Source: Erythroxylum novogranatense (Eukaryota > Streptophyta > Magnoliopsida > Malpighiales > Erythroxylaceae). From it: 64,000 nt of DNA. The stretch lies in NCBI GenBank assembly GCA_029891385.1, contig CM057228.1, positions 80,030,964 to 80,094,963 on the forward strand. The letters are read 5' to 3'. Below, piece after piece: positions 12,101 through 23,338 of this stretch (positions are counted from its first letter, which is position 1; the number at the start of each line of letters is the position of its first letter). Position numbers and translations under genes: made by a program. Under the pieces are notes generated by a model. That model searched no databases and had not been told where the DNA came from. It worked only from the letters and a program-made list of their open reading frames with translations.

Positions 12101-14864
12101 ATGGTTCATGAGGCATAAGTAGTGATATGTATAATCTAGAGTTTTGTTTCTTTCCTTTAACTAATTGACATTTTCAACATTCTCATATAACCTTGAACAC
12201 GTCTAGCTTTAAAGAAGGCCAATAAAAGTGATCTTCAATTATTTATCTCCTCCAAAGTGTCTTGCAGCCCCTCTTCCATGTAATTACCAAATTAGGTACT
12301 CCCTTATAGAAGTATTGGGTCAGTAAAGTCAATTTCCTTTAAAAAACGTAATCATCATGGATCACAAAGGGGAAGTGGTTGTCTTGCATCAGCTCCCTTA
12401 TTCTCAACTCTTGCTCAATATTTAATAACAAAGTTATATTGCACTAAAAATTCTCAACTCCTATGTGTTGCATTGTGAACCAAAGCTCTCATACCATATT
12501 AATATAGGAAATATGATTGATATTACATTGTTGGAATATCAAATTTCATGGCTGAATTTCAACTAGGAATACTGAAATATTCAAAATTGAATTCCATCCT
12601 AATAAAGATTTTTTATTCTTAAATAAGCTTAAGTCCTAAATAAACTAGTACAATATAACTTATTATTATTTCCTATTTAAAAAGGAAAACTTAGCATAAA
12701 GTAAGTTGCCATTGCTGTCACTTCAATTTCCATTCTTCATCCCACCAAATTATAAGTTTGTGGTTGATTCATTTGTCCTCTTTTATTTCGTTTATAAATT
12801 CTAAGCTCTTTTGCATCAAACACATCGGAACAACAGCTACATATGAACCAAGACAAATGAACTTCATACCTCAGTTGCCAAGCAAAGCTCAGGGCACCTA
12901 CTTTCGCCGCACCTTCCACTGCAAGGCAGATAGCCAGCACAACAAACATATCTACAACAAAGATAGTCTATGTTGGACATTTCTTTTATCTGATTCAGAG
13001 CTATAAATGAATTTGTGTATCAATTACCTTGACATGTCATTATAAAGAGCCCTCTTACGAAGCAAGTATGAGACACATGGCGCACTACAGTTGAATGAAA
13101 GATGATTAGGTAACTTATCAAAAACATCCATCATAATTATAAATTCAAGATGTCCAAAAGTGATTTAGAAGGTTTCCCTATCATTAGCTAAAAGTCAATG
13201 TGAACAAAAGTATGCATATACATTTTGAATTCCATGTATGCTTCTCTTGACATATAAATGATAAGATATAGCAGCTGCACATTCTTCACAATGTAACAGT
13301 CATGCTCTGAGACCATAAGAAGAATTCAAGGTTGGGAAAAACTTCCAACTTACTTTTTATTTATGAATTTCTGCTGCTTAAATACAATTGCCAGAAGATA
13401 CTGTTATGGAAATTACTCCTATAATCACTCCTATATGTTATGAAAATTAAAACTGCTCCTAAAATCATGCCACAACAGTAATTAGATCATGACAGTTACA
13501 TTGTGAAGAATGTACAAGAGCTATATCTCAACAATAACGAACAACAGATATGCTCTTTTTGTAGTTGATGCAAGTCACATACAACACATAGTTAAAGAAG
13601 AATTCGAATACAATAAGGGATAAAACACAGCAATGCTAGTTTGACAAAGTCTTTGAAGTGAAAAAATGATGTGAACTAGATGTGGCATAGTTTTCTAACC
13701 TTTACATGCACAATACAAAAAACTCCACAGCAATGCACCTATGATTTTCTTTCTTCAAAGTAGGTAATGTCAATCATGAATCAACAATTCCTAGAACCCT
13801 TTACCCTCCAACAAGCATGAAGCATGAAGCAAGAAAAATGATGTTTAATTGCTGAAAGAACAGAAAAAGGGGGTAGAAATAGGGGCTATTTTATGTTGAA
13901 ACCATTAAGAGAATCAGAAGGAAATCTGGGAAGAATGTGTATATTTATCAATCAAAGCAAGAATGTATTATGTGTAACAACAGGAATAAGTCTATAAGAG
14001 CTACAATGGAGGATATCATAGAATGAAGTAATTGAAAAGGAAAATCTAAGGAAGCTCTTTTCATTTCCATCACCATTTGCACAATATAATCTAGTTCAAG
14101 CTAACTGAATAAAATCTCAAGCCCGCAGAATTCTGGGAACAGTGACAACTCAATGGCACAAGCGCCCAAGTGCAAGGCTCAATGAAATGAGGTACAAAAA
14201 CTAGTATAGGGGAGTTCACTTTCAACAACAAGTTTTGCTTCTTCTGATCATCGTGAAAAGGATATGATGGACGACGATAGAAATTATTGAATAAAGTTAC
14301 TTTGCCCCCAAAGAGAAAAACAATCAGAAATCTACTATGTATAAAAATATGAAAAGAAAAAAAGGACCATCAAAGTTAAGGAAGTGTGTTTGTGTGTGTA
14401 TATATATATATATTGCAAATCACCAAATTTCAAACAAAATCATGACCTACCAAAGTCAACCAAGGCTCTCGTAAGCACGCCAACTATTTCAGCATAAACC
14501 CATCAAGAACACAACGTCGAACAGAAGAAAACACGATCTAAGAGGTAAATACTAGGAAAATCGGCAGATCCAAATTTAAAAGAAAACAAACACAAGATCA
14601 AGAGCACTCACCACCACAAAGCAAGGCAACAATCTGCATATGAGCGCCCAACCAGAAACCCAAAGCCCGAAAGACAAAGACAACAATAATAGAGATATAA
14701 TCAACATCAATAACAACACACACAAATCTCAATTAATTATGATGTATATAGATAATACGCAGACATGGAGTATCAGCTTGAATTGTGCGCATGAGATCGG
14801 TGTGCCAGAGATTGCGATAGTTCTGGCGAAGCTCCATCTTCTCCAAGTGTGCTTGGGAAGCCAT
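9128..14864 (-). CDS. PLAC8-family cysteine-rich membrane protein (8 exons, 249 aa)
   Basis: Coding exons on the minus strand are 14864-14765, 14633-14612, 13084-13028, 12951-12870, 9920-9825, 9725-9601, 9485-9467 and 9376-9128. They sum to 750 nt with all phases consistent and stop TGA at 9130-9128. The protein starts MASQAHLEKMELRQNYRNLW. It has a PLAC8 cysteine core (YCCLALWCAPC at residues 34-44; CCAGYLPCSGRCGESRC at 63-79), a conserved LCFGNSVASTRFLLQDEF block, a hydrophobic segment at about 120-140 and a Pro/Gly/Tyr-rich tail (about 168-249). The family includes small membrane proteins linked in plants to organ size, calcium and metal handling; the role of this subgroup is not established. 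From memory it resembles Arabidopsis At4g23470, At1g63830 and At5g41390. Exons of 22 and 19 nt are unusually short. The first donor is weak (GTCTGC); an in-frame alternative GT lies 6 nt downstream. Confidence 0.9.
9784..9824 (-). repeat. CT/GT microsatellite at the donor of PLAC8 intron 5
   Basis: On the minus strand the exon ends ATT at 9825. The intron then opens GTAC followed directly by (CT)n and (GT)n. The repeat occupies nearly half of the 99-nt intron and lies within 5 nt of the splice donor. Confidence 0.85.
10859..12818 (-). mobile_element. Internally deleted Ty3/gypsy element inside PLAC8 intron 4
   Basis: Two diverged direct repeats (about 10859-11128 and 12529-12818) share segments such as 'aaaacttagcataaagtaag' and end in TTTGCATCA on the plus strand. 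They look like LTRs of a minus-strand element. A primer-site-like TGGTATGAGAGC (minus) lies at 12485-12496. Only integrase survives between them. The LTRs differ heavily and no TSD is clear, so the insertion is old. It has the same orientation as the host gene and makes up about two thirds of the 2,949-nt intron. Confidence 0.7.
11470..12310 (-). pseudogene. Gypsy integrase remnant
   Basis: Read on the minus strand, it contains a damaged zinc-binding segment (GAARHFGGDK near 12250-12280). Next is the integrase core opening MDFFLGIPKAIRGYDSIFLV, with the first catalytic Asp region, at 12086-12027, then EVVRLQGLP and NCDVKFMSYF. Further left are TNGQTEVVHKSL (near 11815-11780) and a GYNNSINRLMGKNPF segment. 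The order matches chromovirus-type gypsy integrases. Several stops break the frame. Confidence 0.75.
14396..14414. repeat. TG/TA microsatellite in PLAC8 intron 2
   Basis: A (TG)n(TA)n run lies in the 1,527-nt second intron of the PLAC8-type gene. The rest of that intron (13085-14611) is AT-rich and shows no coding sequence or recognisable repeat. Confidence 0.8.
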
Positions 14865-15530
14865 TTGTGTCCCAAAGATCTCTGTCAAGCGGAAAAGGGA
14901 AGAAACTTTTAAACACAAACAAAGCTTTTCAAGGAATTCAATCCTGGTTTCACAGGGTAAAAGCTCTTGCCAACAAGACCCAAAATCCTAATTTCGCTGA
15001 TTTTCCTTTGTAGGTGTAGGGAAGAGGCTGACTTCAATGGCGAAGTACCCGAGAGGAGACGACGACTTCAACGGGGACAACTCATTTTCGCAGTTGGAAA
15101 AATGAATTAAATATATAAATAACTTTACACGTTATTTACAATTGACTAGTCTTAGAGATGGGATGGGTCAACTTGAAAAATTCCAAAAGATGTTGGGGCG
15201 GTCTGCTCAATTAGGAAAAGAAAAAGGGGAAAATGTGGAAATTTGAGTCCTTTTTATAGCCTTGGCAGCTGAAGTGGACTAGCTCCAAGTGTGCTTTCAC
15301 TCAACTCTCAAAGACTACATCTTGACTCTTTTGAGAAAGAGAGAGTCGTTTGGCATTTGTTTCCCATGTTGCTATGGAACTGTCAAACTTGATTAAACAA
15401 ATGAGAGCCCAAGTCTGAGTTGTACTGGTTTCTGCTCATTCCATTCTCAATATCATCAATAGGGAGGGTATCAGCACACTACAAAAACTCTTCTCAGGTT
15501 TCGTCAGTTTTAAGATTTCAGCTTAGTCAA
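14865..15530. promoter_or_regulatory. Shared upstream region of the divergent PLAC8 and CCT genes
   Basis: The two start codons are 666 bp apart and point away from each other. A TATA-like TTTATATATTT (minus strand, about 15109-15119) is suitably placed for the PLAC8 gene. A TTTTTATAGCC (plus, 15251-15261) is suitably placed for the CCT gene, giving a 5' leader of roughly 245 nt. A possible 3' splice site (GCTTGACAG, minus, about 14887) suggests an intron in the PLAC8 5' UTR. No retrotransposon sequence is seen in the interval. Confidence 0.5.
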
Positions 15531-16949
15531 ATGTCTTCTCATCCCTTTGTTTTTGATGGCTCTTTCTACCAACATTCTACCCCAGAAATGGTCTCCAATG
15601 ATGCAGACATCCTCTTCCCTGAGCCTTTTTCTCCCTTTCATGACTCTGCCATTGACATCTTCCAACACCTTTCAAACAACCAAGACACTCAAAACCCAGT
15701 TCTCAATTCCAACTCTGTAGACAGTTTTACCGCAAATATCCTCTCATCTTCACCTCCAACTCACCAACTGAAGAATTTGACTCTTTACCAGATAACCAAT
15801 ATGCAGCCTCTGGCAAATGGTTCAGATTTTGTTGACACTTCTAATTTAACAAATGGGTACTATGATTTCCCTGGATTGGATGCTTTGGAGGTGAAAACTG
15901 AATTGGGCTCTGATCTTTCTTGTAACTACCGGTTCTTTGTGCCTAACAGTTATAGTGGTTCAGAAAATGTGGCAAAAGTGATGCAAAGAAGCTACAGCAG
16001 CAATTCTTTTGATAGCAAACCCAGCTTTGTCTATCAACCTCACTTTGATACTCTCTTGGAGTCTTCAAGTTATGAAAATCAAGGCCTAAGCTCACCTGAA
16101 AACAGCTTGCTTATAAGCGACCTCAGGAGGGTTTGCAGTACTGGAGATTTGAAGGTTGCGTCAATCTCTGATTACTCTCTCTTCTGTCCCTTGTTTTTGT
16201 CCTGTTACACATCACCCACATAACTTACAAAAGGGCATCTTTTCTGTTTTGTTTTAGAATATTAAAACAGCACACCCAACACAGAGGTCCTTTTCAAGCC
16301 CCTCAGCTACAGAGACGTCCTTAATCGAAGAAGCAAATTTCAAAGTAGGGCGCTATAGTGCTGATGAGCGGAAGGAGAGGATTTCAAAGTACAGAGCCAA
16401 GCGCAACCAAAGAAACTTCACAAAGACAATCAAGGTAATAAACCTAATGTTAAACAACAAAACTTGCCTTTTCCAGACCAACAATATTTCAATTGAGGAT
16501 GTTCAGTATTTAACATATATATGGACTCTTTCAAGAAGCCAATGTTTTCACGAGTATAATAACATCACTGATGTTAATGGGCTTATGCTTTATGTTTCTG
16601 TTGATTCAAGTATGCATGTCGTAAAACACTAGCCGACAACCGACCGCGAATACGTGGAAGATTCGCACGCAATGACGAGGCTGGTGAGATTCCCAAGGCT
16701 GCATGTTTTGTCAGGGATGAAGACGAAGATGAGCTCTGGGTATCATTTGTTTTCAGTTTGTCTTTAAGTTCTGCAAAAAGTTAGGTACTTTAAATGAGTC
16801 AAGTCTCATGGAGTACTGGTATCTTGTCCTTGTAGCACTTTGATGGCTTGCATGAGGAAGAAGATGGGCCATTTGGAGGAGGAGGAGGAGGAGATTTTGC
16901 GAATGGTTATGATCAAACGCAGTTACAGTACCATAGTTATGGTTATTGA
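15531..16949 (+). CDS. CCT-motif family protein (4 exons, 347 aa)
   Basis: Coding exons are 15531-16154, 16258-16434, 16611-16739 and 16836-16949, all phase 0, ending TGA. The ATG at 15531 is the first one upstream of the conserved opening MSSHPFVFDGSFYQ. The long first exon encodes an acidic, Ser/Asn-rich region typical of plant transcription regulators, ending RRVCSTGDLK. The CCT domain (about residues 240-288) is split by intron 2 within RNFTKTIK/YACRKTLADNRPRIRGRFARND. This basic domain acts in the nucleus in CONSTANS-like and related proteins, where it mediates DNA and NF-Y contacts. An acidic DEDEDELW patch and a six-Gly run follow. No B-box zinc fingers precede the CCT, so it belongs with single-CCT (CMF) proteins and not CONSTANS itself. 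From memory, Arabidopsis At1g63820 and At5g41380 are the likely relatives. Specific function is not known to me. Confidence 0.92.
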
Positions 16950-18600
16950 CAGTTGGTGAAGCATTTTCTTTAACATGGCCAAAGGCTTTTGTCTGCTAGA
17001 ATTGTCTTAGGGCCGTATAACATAAGTTTTAAGGCGAAAACAAAATATAGGCCTTTTTTAAAAATAAAAGTGGACAAACCACGATAAAAGTTATGCGGTT
17101 GGTAGCTGTTTTGTAGTTTTTTGTTTTTAGCAGTTACTAGCAATCTGCTAGCTAGGGTTCTCCTTAATTCCGGTTTATGTAATCAATTTCTCATATCAGT
17201 GTAGTAGATACATGGGAATCAATAATGGGTGCAAGTGCAACACTTCTGAATTTGGGCAATGAATGTTGTTCTTATTTGAATACATAATCCTGGAGAGCAT
17301 TAGTGCTTAACTTCGATAGTTGTTTCTCACCAAGATCTTGGACTCACTTTCCTTCTTAATGACTAACCCGGGCAACAAGATCTTGTTTCCACAGCTTGAC
17401 ATTCTAAGAGTAAAACAATTACATGCGTAATTATTTTTATTAACGTCGCTGATATCAAAGATAAAGTAGCATGGTTATGTATAAAATCTTAGTGGCTCCA
17501 AATTCTTCAATTTTGGATCTAAGTTCAAGCATTTGAAATTAAATATAATATAATGGGTTGGACTATAATTTAGGTCTAACCTGCAACTTCTTTTTTAACA
17601 AATTTATATAACCAAGTCTTGAATTAATTTTTTTGATGTTTCATCTTCAACTGTCAAGTTAGTAATATTAAAAAAAGAAAATATAATATTTAATACAAGA
17701 GAATGAGTTAGAAAAGAGTGGCGTTATTCTCCGTAATTGTCATTACTTTTACAGTAAATAGAAGGTCCATATGATGCTATCACTTCTCCATCAAATATAA
17801 TATTGAAATTTTCTTAATTTATTGGGTCATGCAATAGATATTGGTCTGTAGGATTTTAGCTGAAGTCTTATTTCAATTGTAAGATTGGTAGCTTACATTA
17901 TATATGTCATTTTAATTATAGATCTATTATCTCTTCTTCTTTTTTTATCAACTTGTCAGACAATCTCTTGGCATATTGTCTTTTTATTCACCAACGGTGA
18001 GCCTACAATTTAAACCTTATTTTTTTCAAATTAAGTTTTAGATTGTAGGTTATTGAACTAAAATCAGGGTGATTAGGCTTTAATAATAGATCTATAATTG
18101 AATTTTGAACTTAGGTATTTGAGTTGAAGCTATGATGATTCAAAATTTTCAAGGATTTTATGTCCATAGGATGTGGTCCTCCCAAATTTCAAGCAATTTT
18201 GTTTAATCAAATGTTGTTACGTGAATGTCTGTCATCTTCGTATAGTAATGTACCCTTGGTTTGTTTCTTTCAAGATAATGTTTGCACATAATGGTTAATC
18301 AAGTGGAGATTTGTATTGTCAAGTATAAAATGGAATCTAACATGGAGTCAAGGTTAGCAAGACAAAAACCTATCATTGTCAATAATATGGATCCTAGTAC
18401 TAGTAATGATTGGCTGTCAAATCTTGTTTGTCCCTTGCCTTATGAAAGACTTTGAGCTTAGAAATGCAGTTCAAATTCAAGGTGGGATTTCTTATAGTTG
18501 TTGCTACTACATATGCATCTATTCTTATAATAAGAAATTACCCGAGTGATATAATACTCTGTTACTTAGGATAACAATAGACTTGCTCACATTCAAAGTG
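16950..18600. other. Intergenic, AT-rich; no gene seen
   Basis: This is the 3' flank of the CCT gene, with A-rich hexamers such as AAAATAAAAG near 17064 that could serve polyadenylation, followed by AT-rich DNA. I see no long reading frame, retrotransposon domain or clear repeat. Confidence 0.6.
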
Positions 18601-20299
18601 TTGGGTTTTGATCTTGCATCACATGCATCAAAAATAGAAAACAAAACCTAAAAAGCCAAGAACTTTCAAGTGCCATTAGATGTAACTTTAACAAAACATG
18701 AACTTAAGATGTGTACCTTACAATCTCCTTCGTTCTTTGCTGTCTTCACCTCTTCGGGTTGTCGTAAACCACGACGATCTAAGGAGAATGTCTATAATGA
18801 TATCCACACAAAGAACGAAGCCTAAAACCTCTTAGGAAGAATGGCTAGAACACACATAAAGTGTTAGCTTTATGATGTATTCCTTAAGAGAGTGTTTGTA
18901 GAGAGTAAGAGAAGATGATTAACATTTCACTAAAAAGTCTCTTGTTTTCAGACAAAACTTGCACGAAAATTGATGTTTCTTACACCTTTTGGTCTTCCTC
19001 TAACCCTTAACATCAACGGAGAGTTAGTGAGAATTAAGTGGTTTTTAATCCCACTTAATTTAGCATGAAACTTCCATCCCTTCTTTAAAGTGTAATTTTG
19101 TCATCTTGCTTATTAAAGGGTAATTTTGTCATCTTATATAATAAACAATATTCACATGTGTCATATGATTCATAATCAAATCACCCTAAACTACCACACT
19201 TGTGTAGCTTAGACATGCATCTCTCATATTTTGATTCCCCATCCAAAACCATTTTACTCATTCTTCGCATCTTTAATACGTGTGACCTATTAGGTTCCCA
19301 GTTATGTTGGTCATTTGAATTAACACTTAATTTAAGCAAGTTATAAGTGGTATCTAGCAATACATCTTGACCCCCAATTGACTGGAAAGTCTGTGGTTTG
19401 ACTACGAACCCTTTCATAGATAATGTTCCCATGCAATTCATCCTTTCACCATCTATACCCCACTTGGTTCAGAGTATGGTTAAAATGTCATCTCCCACTA
19501 GACTGACTACATCATATCTAGCCCAAGTGATGTTAGTTCTTATCCCCGAGGCTTATTACTCAATATAATTAGATATGTCATTGAAAACTATCTTCATGAT
19601 ATTTCTATTATGGCCAGAGATTCCCAAATAATGACCCCGACAAGAGGCTATGGGTATCATCTTCTTTTATTAAGAGTGGTGAATCCTTTATTGGCTACTC
19701 AATCACCTTCGAATACCTTAAGTTATTCCCAATCACCACCCTATGAGTAACCTCTAAGAGGCAACGAGGAATGGAGTCAAAGTACAGGATTAGTATCCAA
19801 GATATCCTTAAGCACCTCAAGTCTAAGGATATTTGCACCATTGCTATGGTGAGATTATCATTGATACTAGAATAGATTATCCATATGATTGTCTCATGGC
19901 AAGTCATTCAATGCACTTATTACTCTTAACAAGCATCCATATGTTAACTCTAGATAACTCATGCTTGCATCTTATGAGATCCACTACTTGATCTAATCAA
20001 GGAGTATAAAATGTGCTAGTCTATCTAGATTAATAATGTCCTATCTCATTAATCCTATGACTAGGGATAATTTATATACTAACATAATTACACATGATAG
20101 GAATCTTAATATCATGATCTTATCATGATTTCATTCATGCTATGTAATGTATCAAGGACTTCATTAATTCTATTTAAGATCATTATCAATTCATAAAGAA
20201 CATGAACATCAAATTAACGAAAAAAACATTTTTATTAATAAAAAAGATTTGTACAATAAGTGCCAAAGGTGATTGCCTTTAGAGCACTTCTCTAATACA
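18601..20299 (-). mobile_element. Probable solo LTR of a copia element (element I)
   Basis: The 1,699-bp segment is flanked by AAGTG at 18596-18600 and 20300-20304. On the minus strand it starts TGTATTAGAGAAGTGC and ends near CAAAACCCAA. Its internal features (a CTCTAAGAGG-like block, 'ggtgagattatcattg', 'caatgcacttattactctt') follow the layout of plant copia LTRs. They also parallel the LTR at 58803-60335. There is no primer site or coding domain, so a solo LTR is the simplest reading. Confidence 0.55.
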
Positions 20300-21330
20300 A
20301 AGTGTCAATTAAGGCCTACAGGGAAGTATTCAATGATAAGTTTGAGAAAATCCTAACCTTTAATTCAATGATATGTATAAGTCTAGTGGATTGTTATATT
20401 TTTAAGCAAAAGCTTTAGTTAATCAAAGTAGGTCTCATTTTTAAGGATTCAACAATATAAATTTATTATTAGAGATTGAAGAGTTTGATGAGCACAATAG
20501 TAGCTTTGAGGAAGGAAAAACATTCTTTCAAATGTAGGCTTAAGTAAAATAAGAAGTTGAATTACGATAAGAATCATGATGATAGTAACAATAAATTTAA
20601 ATCAACTCAGAAAAGCTTAAAGAAGGAAAAGATAACAAATTTATTAGAGCCATAACTTACAACAACGATAAATATGATTCATTTAGAGCCTACATCATGA
20701 AGCCTCTATAATGTGTGATTTTAACTCTTGGATATGATATAGGTAAAGCACTTATCGTTATAAGGTGTATTATCCTTAATGATAGAGGTAATGCTAGACT
20801 TTAATATATGTATTTTCTAGTATCTTATTTTGCCAGACTTTAAGTCTATTATTTTGTAAGACTTTATATCTATCATTTTGTTAGGTATTTAGCCAGACAT
20901 TTTTCCAAAAGTTTTGTAAAATGCTTAACTTAATGTTTTATGTGGTGTATAGTATGAAATTTTACAAAGCATTTAGCATTTCATTTTATTAGGCATTTAG
21001 CTTGATAATTTGTGAATTTTCAAATGCATTCGACTTAAATTTAAAAATATGTAGTCTTTATTTATAAGATAATAATACTAAACTAAAACATATTTAACAA
21101 AAGTAAAGCCTACGTTGGTGTTTATTTTAGGTCCCTAGGATTAGTAATCCTAATCTTTTTAACTCATTTGCACCAAGTTTGACAATCTCCCTCACACTAT
21201 ATAGGCTTATCTACAGGTTTTCAGTCTATTAATTATATTAGCCCTCTAGTTAGCATTTTTTAACTACTTATGTTTTCTACCACAAATTAAAGCAAATTCA
21301 CCTATTTTTTGGTAGTAATATAATATTGAG
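20300..21330. other. AT-rich DNA, no recognisable gene
   Basis: The segment contains only short frames. At 20820-21010 related phrases around 'ttgttaggtatttag' and 'attaggcatttagcttga' recur. It could be decayed retrotransposon interior, but no domain is visible. Confidence 0.4.
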
Positions 21331-22429
21331 TAAAGTATAGATCCCATGAAAAAGCACTAACAAATTAATAAACTATCTTATAATTACCTAATTAAATAAT
21401 TATAGAGTGATTTGGTCGCGTGTCATAACACCACCAAAATAACTATACTAAAACTATAGCTAGCGATAAGTCTAGGTTGACTCTACATAGATTAATTCCA
21501 ATTATTTTCCTAAATTATCTATATAAGTAAAATAGGGGGTTTTTGGTTTGAAGCAAATTAGAAGACAAAGTAAAATTGAATCTACAAAAACAAATCAAAT
21601 TAAATAGCAACAAAGTGATAAAGTTGATGAATGAGTTGAAATCCAGTTCTCTAGTTTAATCGAGGCCTAAGCATAACTTTGTAGATGTCGTTGATATATT
21701 ACACCGCTGTTAAGACTATTGATCGTTAACTAACAATAAGCTCTGTTAATTCCATTTTGTCTTTAGATCATAGTTAATTAAGAAGAGCTCATTAATTAAC
21801 CCTAACTATTGAAAAACCTAGAACAAGCTCTCTAAGTTTATCCAGACAGCCACATTACAAGTGAGAAAAATATACCAATCTAAGTAATAATAACACAAGC
21901 TCAGATTGTTTAACTTATGCTACGTTATCTCTAACGATTTAATACTGTTAGTTGCCACAAACGACCTTTAAAACAAATATACGTATCACATTCAACTTCT
22001 AGCTATAGGTTTTCATGAAAGCAATTTAATAGAGCACTCAACACTTTCTCATACAATACCCAATCAATCTATACAAGATAACATAAACAATCTGAAAAGA
22101 GGTAAAGAAAATGATACACAACAATAATCTTCTTAATGTGCTCCTCAGCCTCGATTGCACCTATGAACCGGTGTTAGGAAAGTTAGTCTTCCATCTCCAC
22201 CTTCAATCTCTCACCTTCGGCCATCCTCTCCATCGCCACTGTCGGTGTTCAAAAACAAAGAATAATTGAAGAGAAAATAGGAGAAGAGTGTTGTTGGCTA
22301 GATCTATCCCCCAAATGTCCTTTCTGTCGTCACTCCTTATTCCTTATGTAGTAAACTTTAGGTTTAAATTGAGTGACACCTGGCCAGGACACCTGACTTT
22401 CTCAAGCTAGTTCTCATAGTGTGAGAATT

Positions 22430-22645
22430 CACGGATGTGTAAGGTCATTACATGGTTGTGTAAGCCTCTCATGACCTTGCATAATCATGCATAGTCGTGC
22501 ATGGCCCTCTCATGATCGTGAGAGATGTTGCATAGGTGTAAGAGATCTCACACCCATACAATCCAATGTTTCACCGTGAGACTTCTCCTTTCTTTGGTGT
22601 GAGAGATCTCTCACGCCCATGCAATCCAATGTTGGGTCGTGAGAC
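22430..22645. repeat. Self-complementary repeat island in LTR F
   Basis: Inverted words include CTCTCATGATCGTGAGAG and GTGTAAGAGATCTCACAC. A repeated pair of 'ctcacgcccatgcaatccaa' / 'ctcacacccatacaatccaa' blocks is each followed by GTGAGACTTCTCC. The composition differs sharply from the flanking AT-rich sequence. Confidence 0.65.
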
Positions 22646-22827
22646 TTCTCCTTTCTTTGTTCTTCATTTGACATTCTCTCTTACCTCTTCTTCTTTCAAT
22701 CATCTTCTTTTTCATACTGCATAAATCAATAAAATATGGAAATTGAGAAGATGGCTTCAATGACATGCTTTCGAGTTACTTTAGCTTCTTTACTTATGAA
22801 AAGTACCTAATATCAAATATGAGCTAA

Positions 22828-23297
22828 TGTTGGGTCCGGGATTTGGTACTGGGATTTGGTATCGATGGCGGACCCACCGCGTACCCCCGCATACCCCCGC
22901 GGCTCACATAATTGATACTGTCCTCTTTGGTCAGGGGAATCCCTCTCCAGGATTCGAACACAAGACCTCAAGGTTTTATAGCTTCCACATGCTCGCCTCT
23001 TACCATTTGGCTAAGTTCACACACCATGTATACACTAAAATCATGGGTTGACTTATTCATATAATTTGTAGCTTTATGCCTCAAGTTCTCCCTAAAACAA
23101 GAATCCTGCAAGATTATAAGCGCAAGGTTTCAGGACAATGAAAAGTTGGGCTCCGAAAACGGGTTCCGACGTCTATAGTACTATAGTAAGAGTAAGAGTG
23201 TCAAGTTTAAGGTCTCAGCAAGGCAAGTGTCTCGGGGATGGGCTCCACTCGGGCTCACATCCCGGGACAGTCGGGCTCCCGGGATCGGGGTCTGACA
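22828..23297. mobile_element. 470-bp solo LTR (or TRIM LTR) with perfect 5-bp TSD (element H)
   Basis: The segment starts TGTTGGGTCCGGG and ends GGGGTCTGACA. It is flanked by GCTAA at 22823-22827 and 23298-23302. TG...CA ends plus a 5-bp duplication are the signature of an LTR-retrotransposon integration. It is GC-richer than its surroundings, with CCCCCGC clusters near its left end. A tRNA-like pair of pol III boxes is present on the minus strand. Confidence 0.8.
22950..23015 (-). promoter_or_regulatory. tRNA-like A and B boxes inside solo LTR H
   Basis: On the minus strand an A-box-like TTAGCCAAATGGTAAGAGG lies at about 23014-22996. A near-consensus B box GTTCGAATCC lies at 22959-22950. 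They are about 40 nt apart, as in a tRNA gene. No tRNA cloverleaf with an acceptor stem could be drawn, so this is a tRNA-derived or tRNA-like segment and not a tRNA gene. Confidence 0.6.
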
Positions 23298-23338
23298 GCT
23301 AAAGTGAGTATCCTAAGCATTTCTAAGGCATTAATCAC

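Larger units (their letters stand above)
21330..23338 (-). mobile_element. Gypsy (Athila/Tat-like) LTR, minus strand (element F)
   Basis: On the minus strand it starts TGATTAATGCCTTAGAAATGC at 23338. It then contains a self-complementary island (22430-22645) and a segment with CACCGACAGTGGCGATGG near 22243. It proceeds leftwards to AT-rich sequence with GATAAGTCTAGGTTGACTC near 21463. The layout matches the LTR at 54.7-56.6 kb. The left boundary is uncertain. A 470-bp solo LTR is inserted near its start. Confidence 0.45.

Noticed and set aside
15420..15530. Upstream extension of the CCT protein (37 more residues)
   Set aside because: It begins at a TTG, lies in the predicted 5' leader, and has no conserved character; ATG at 15531 starts the conserved N-terminus.
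22950..23015. tRNA gene on the minus strand
   Set aside because: A and B boxes are present but no acceptor stem or anticodon arm can be formed; treated as tRNA-like sequence in a mobile element.
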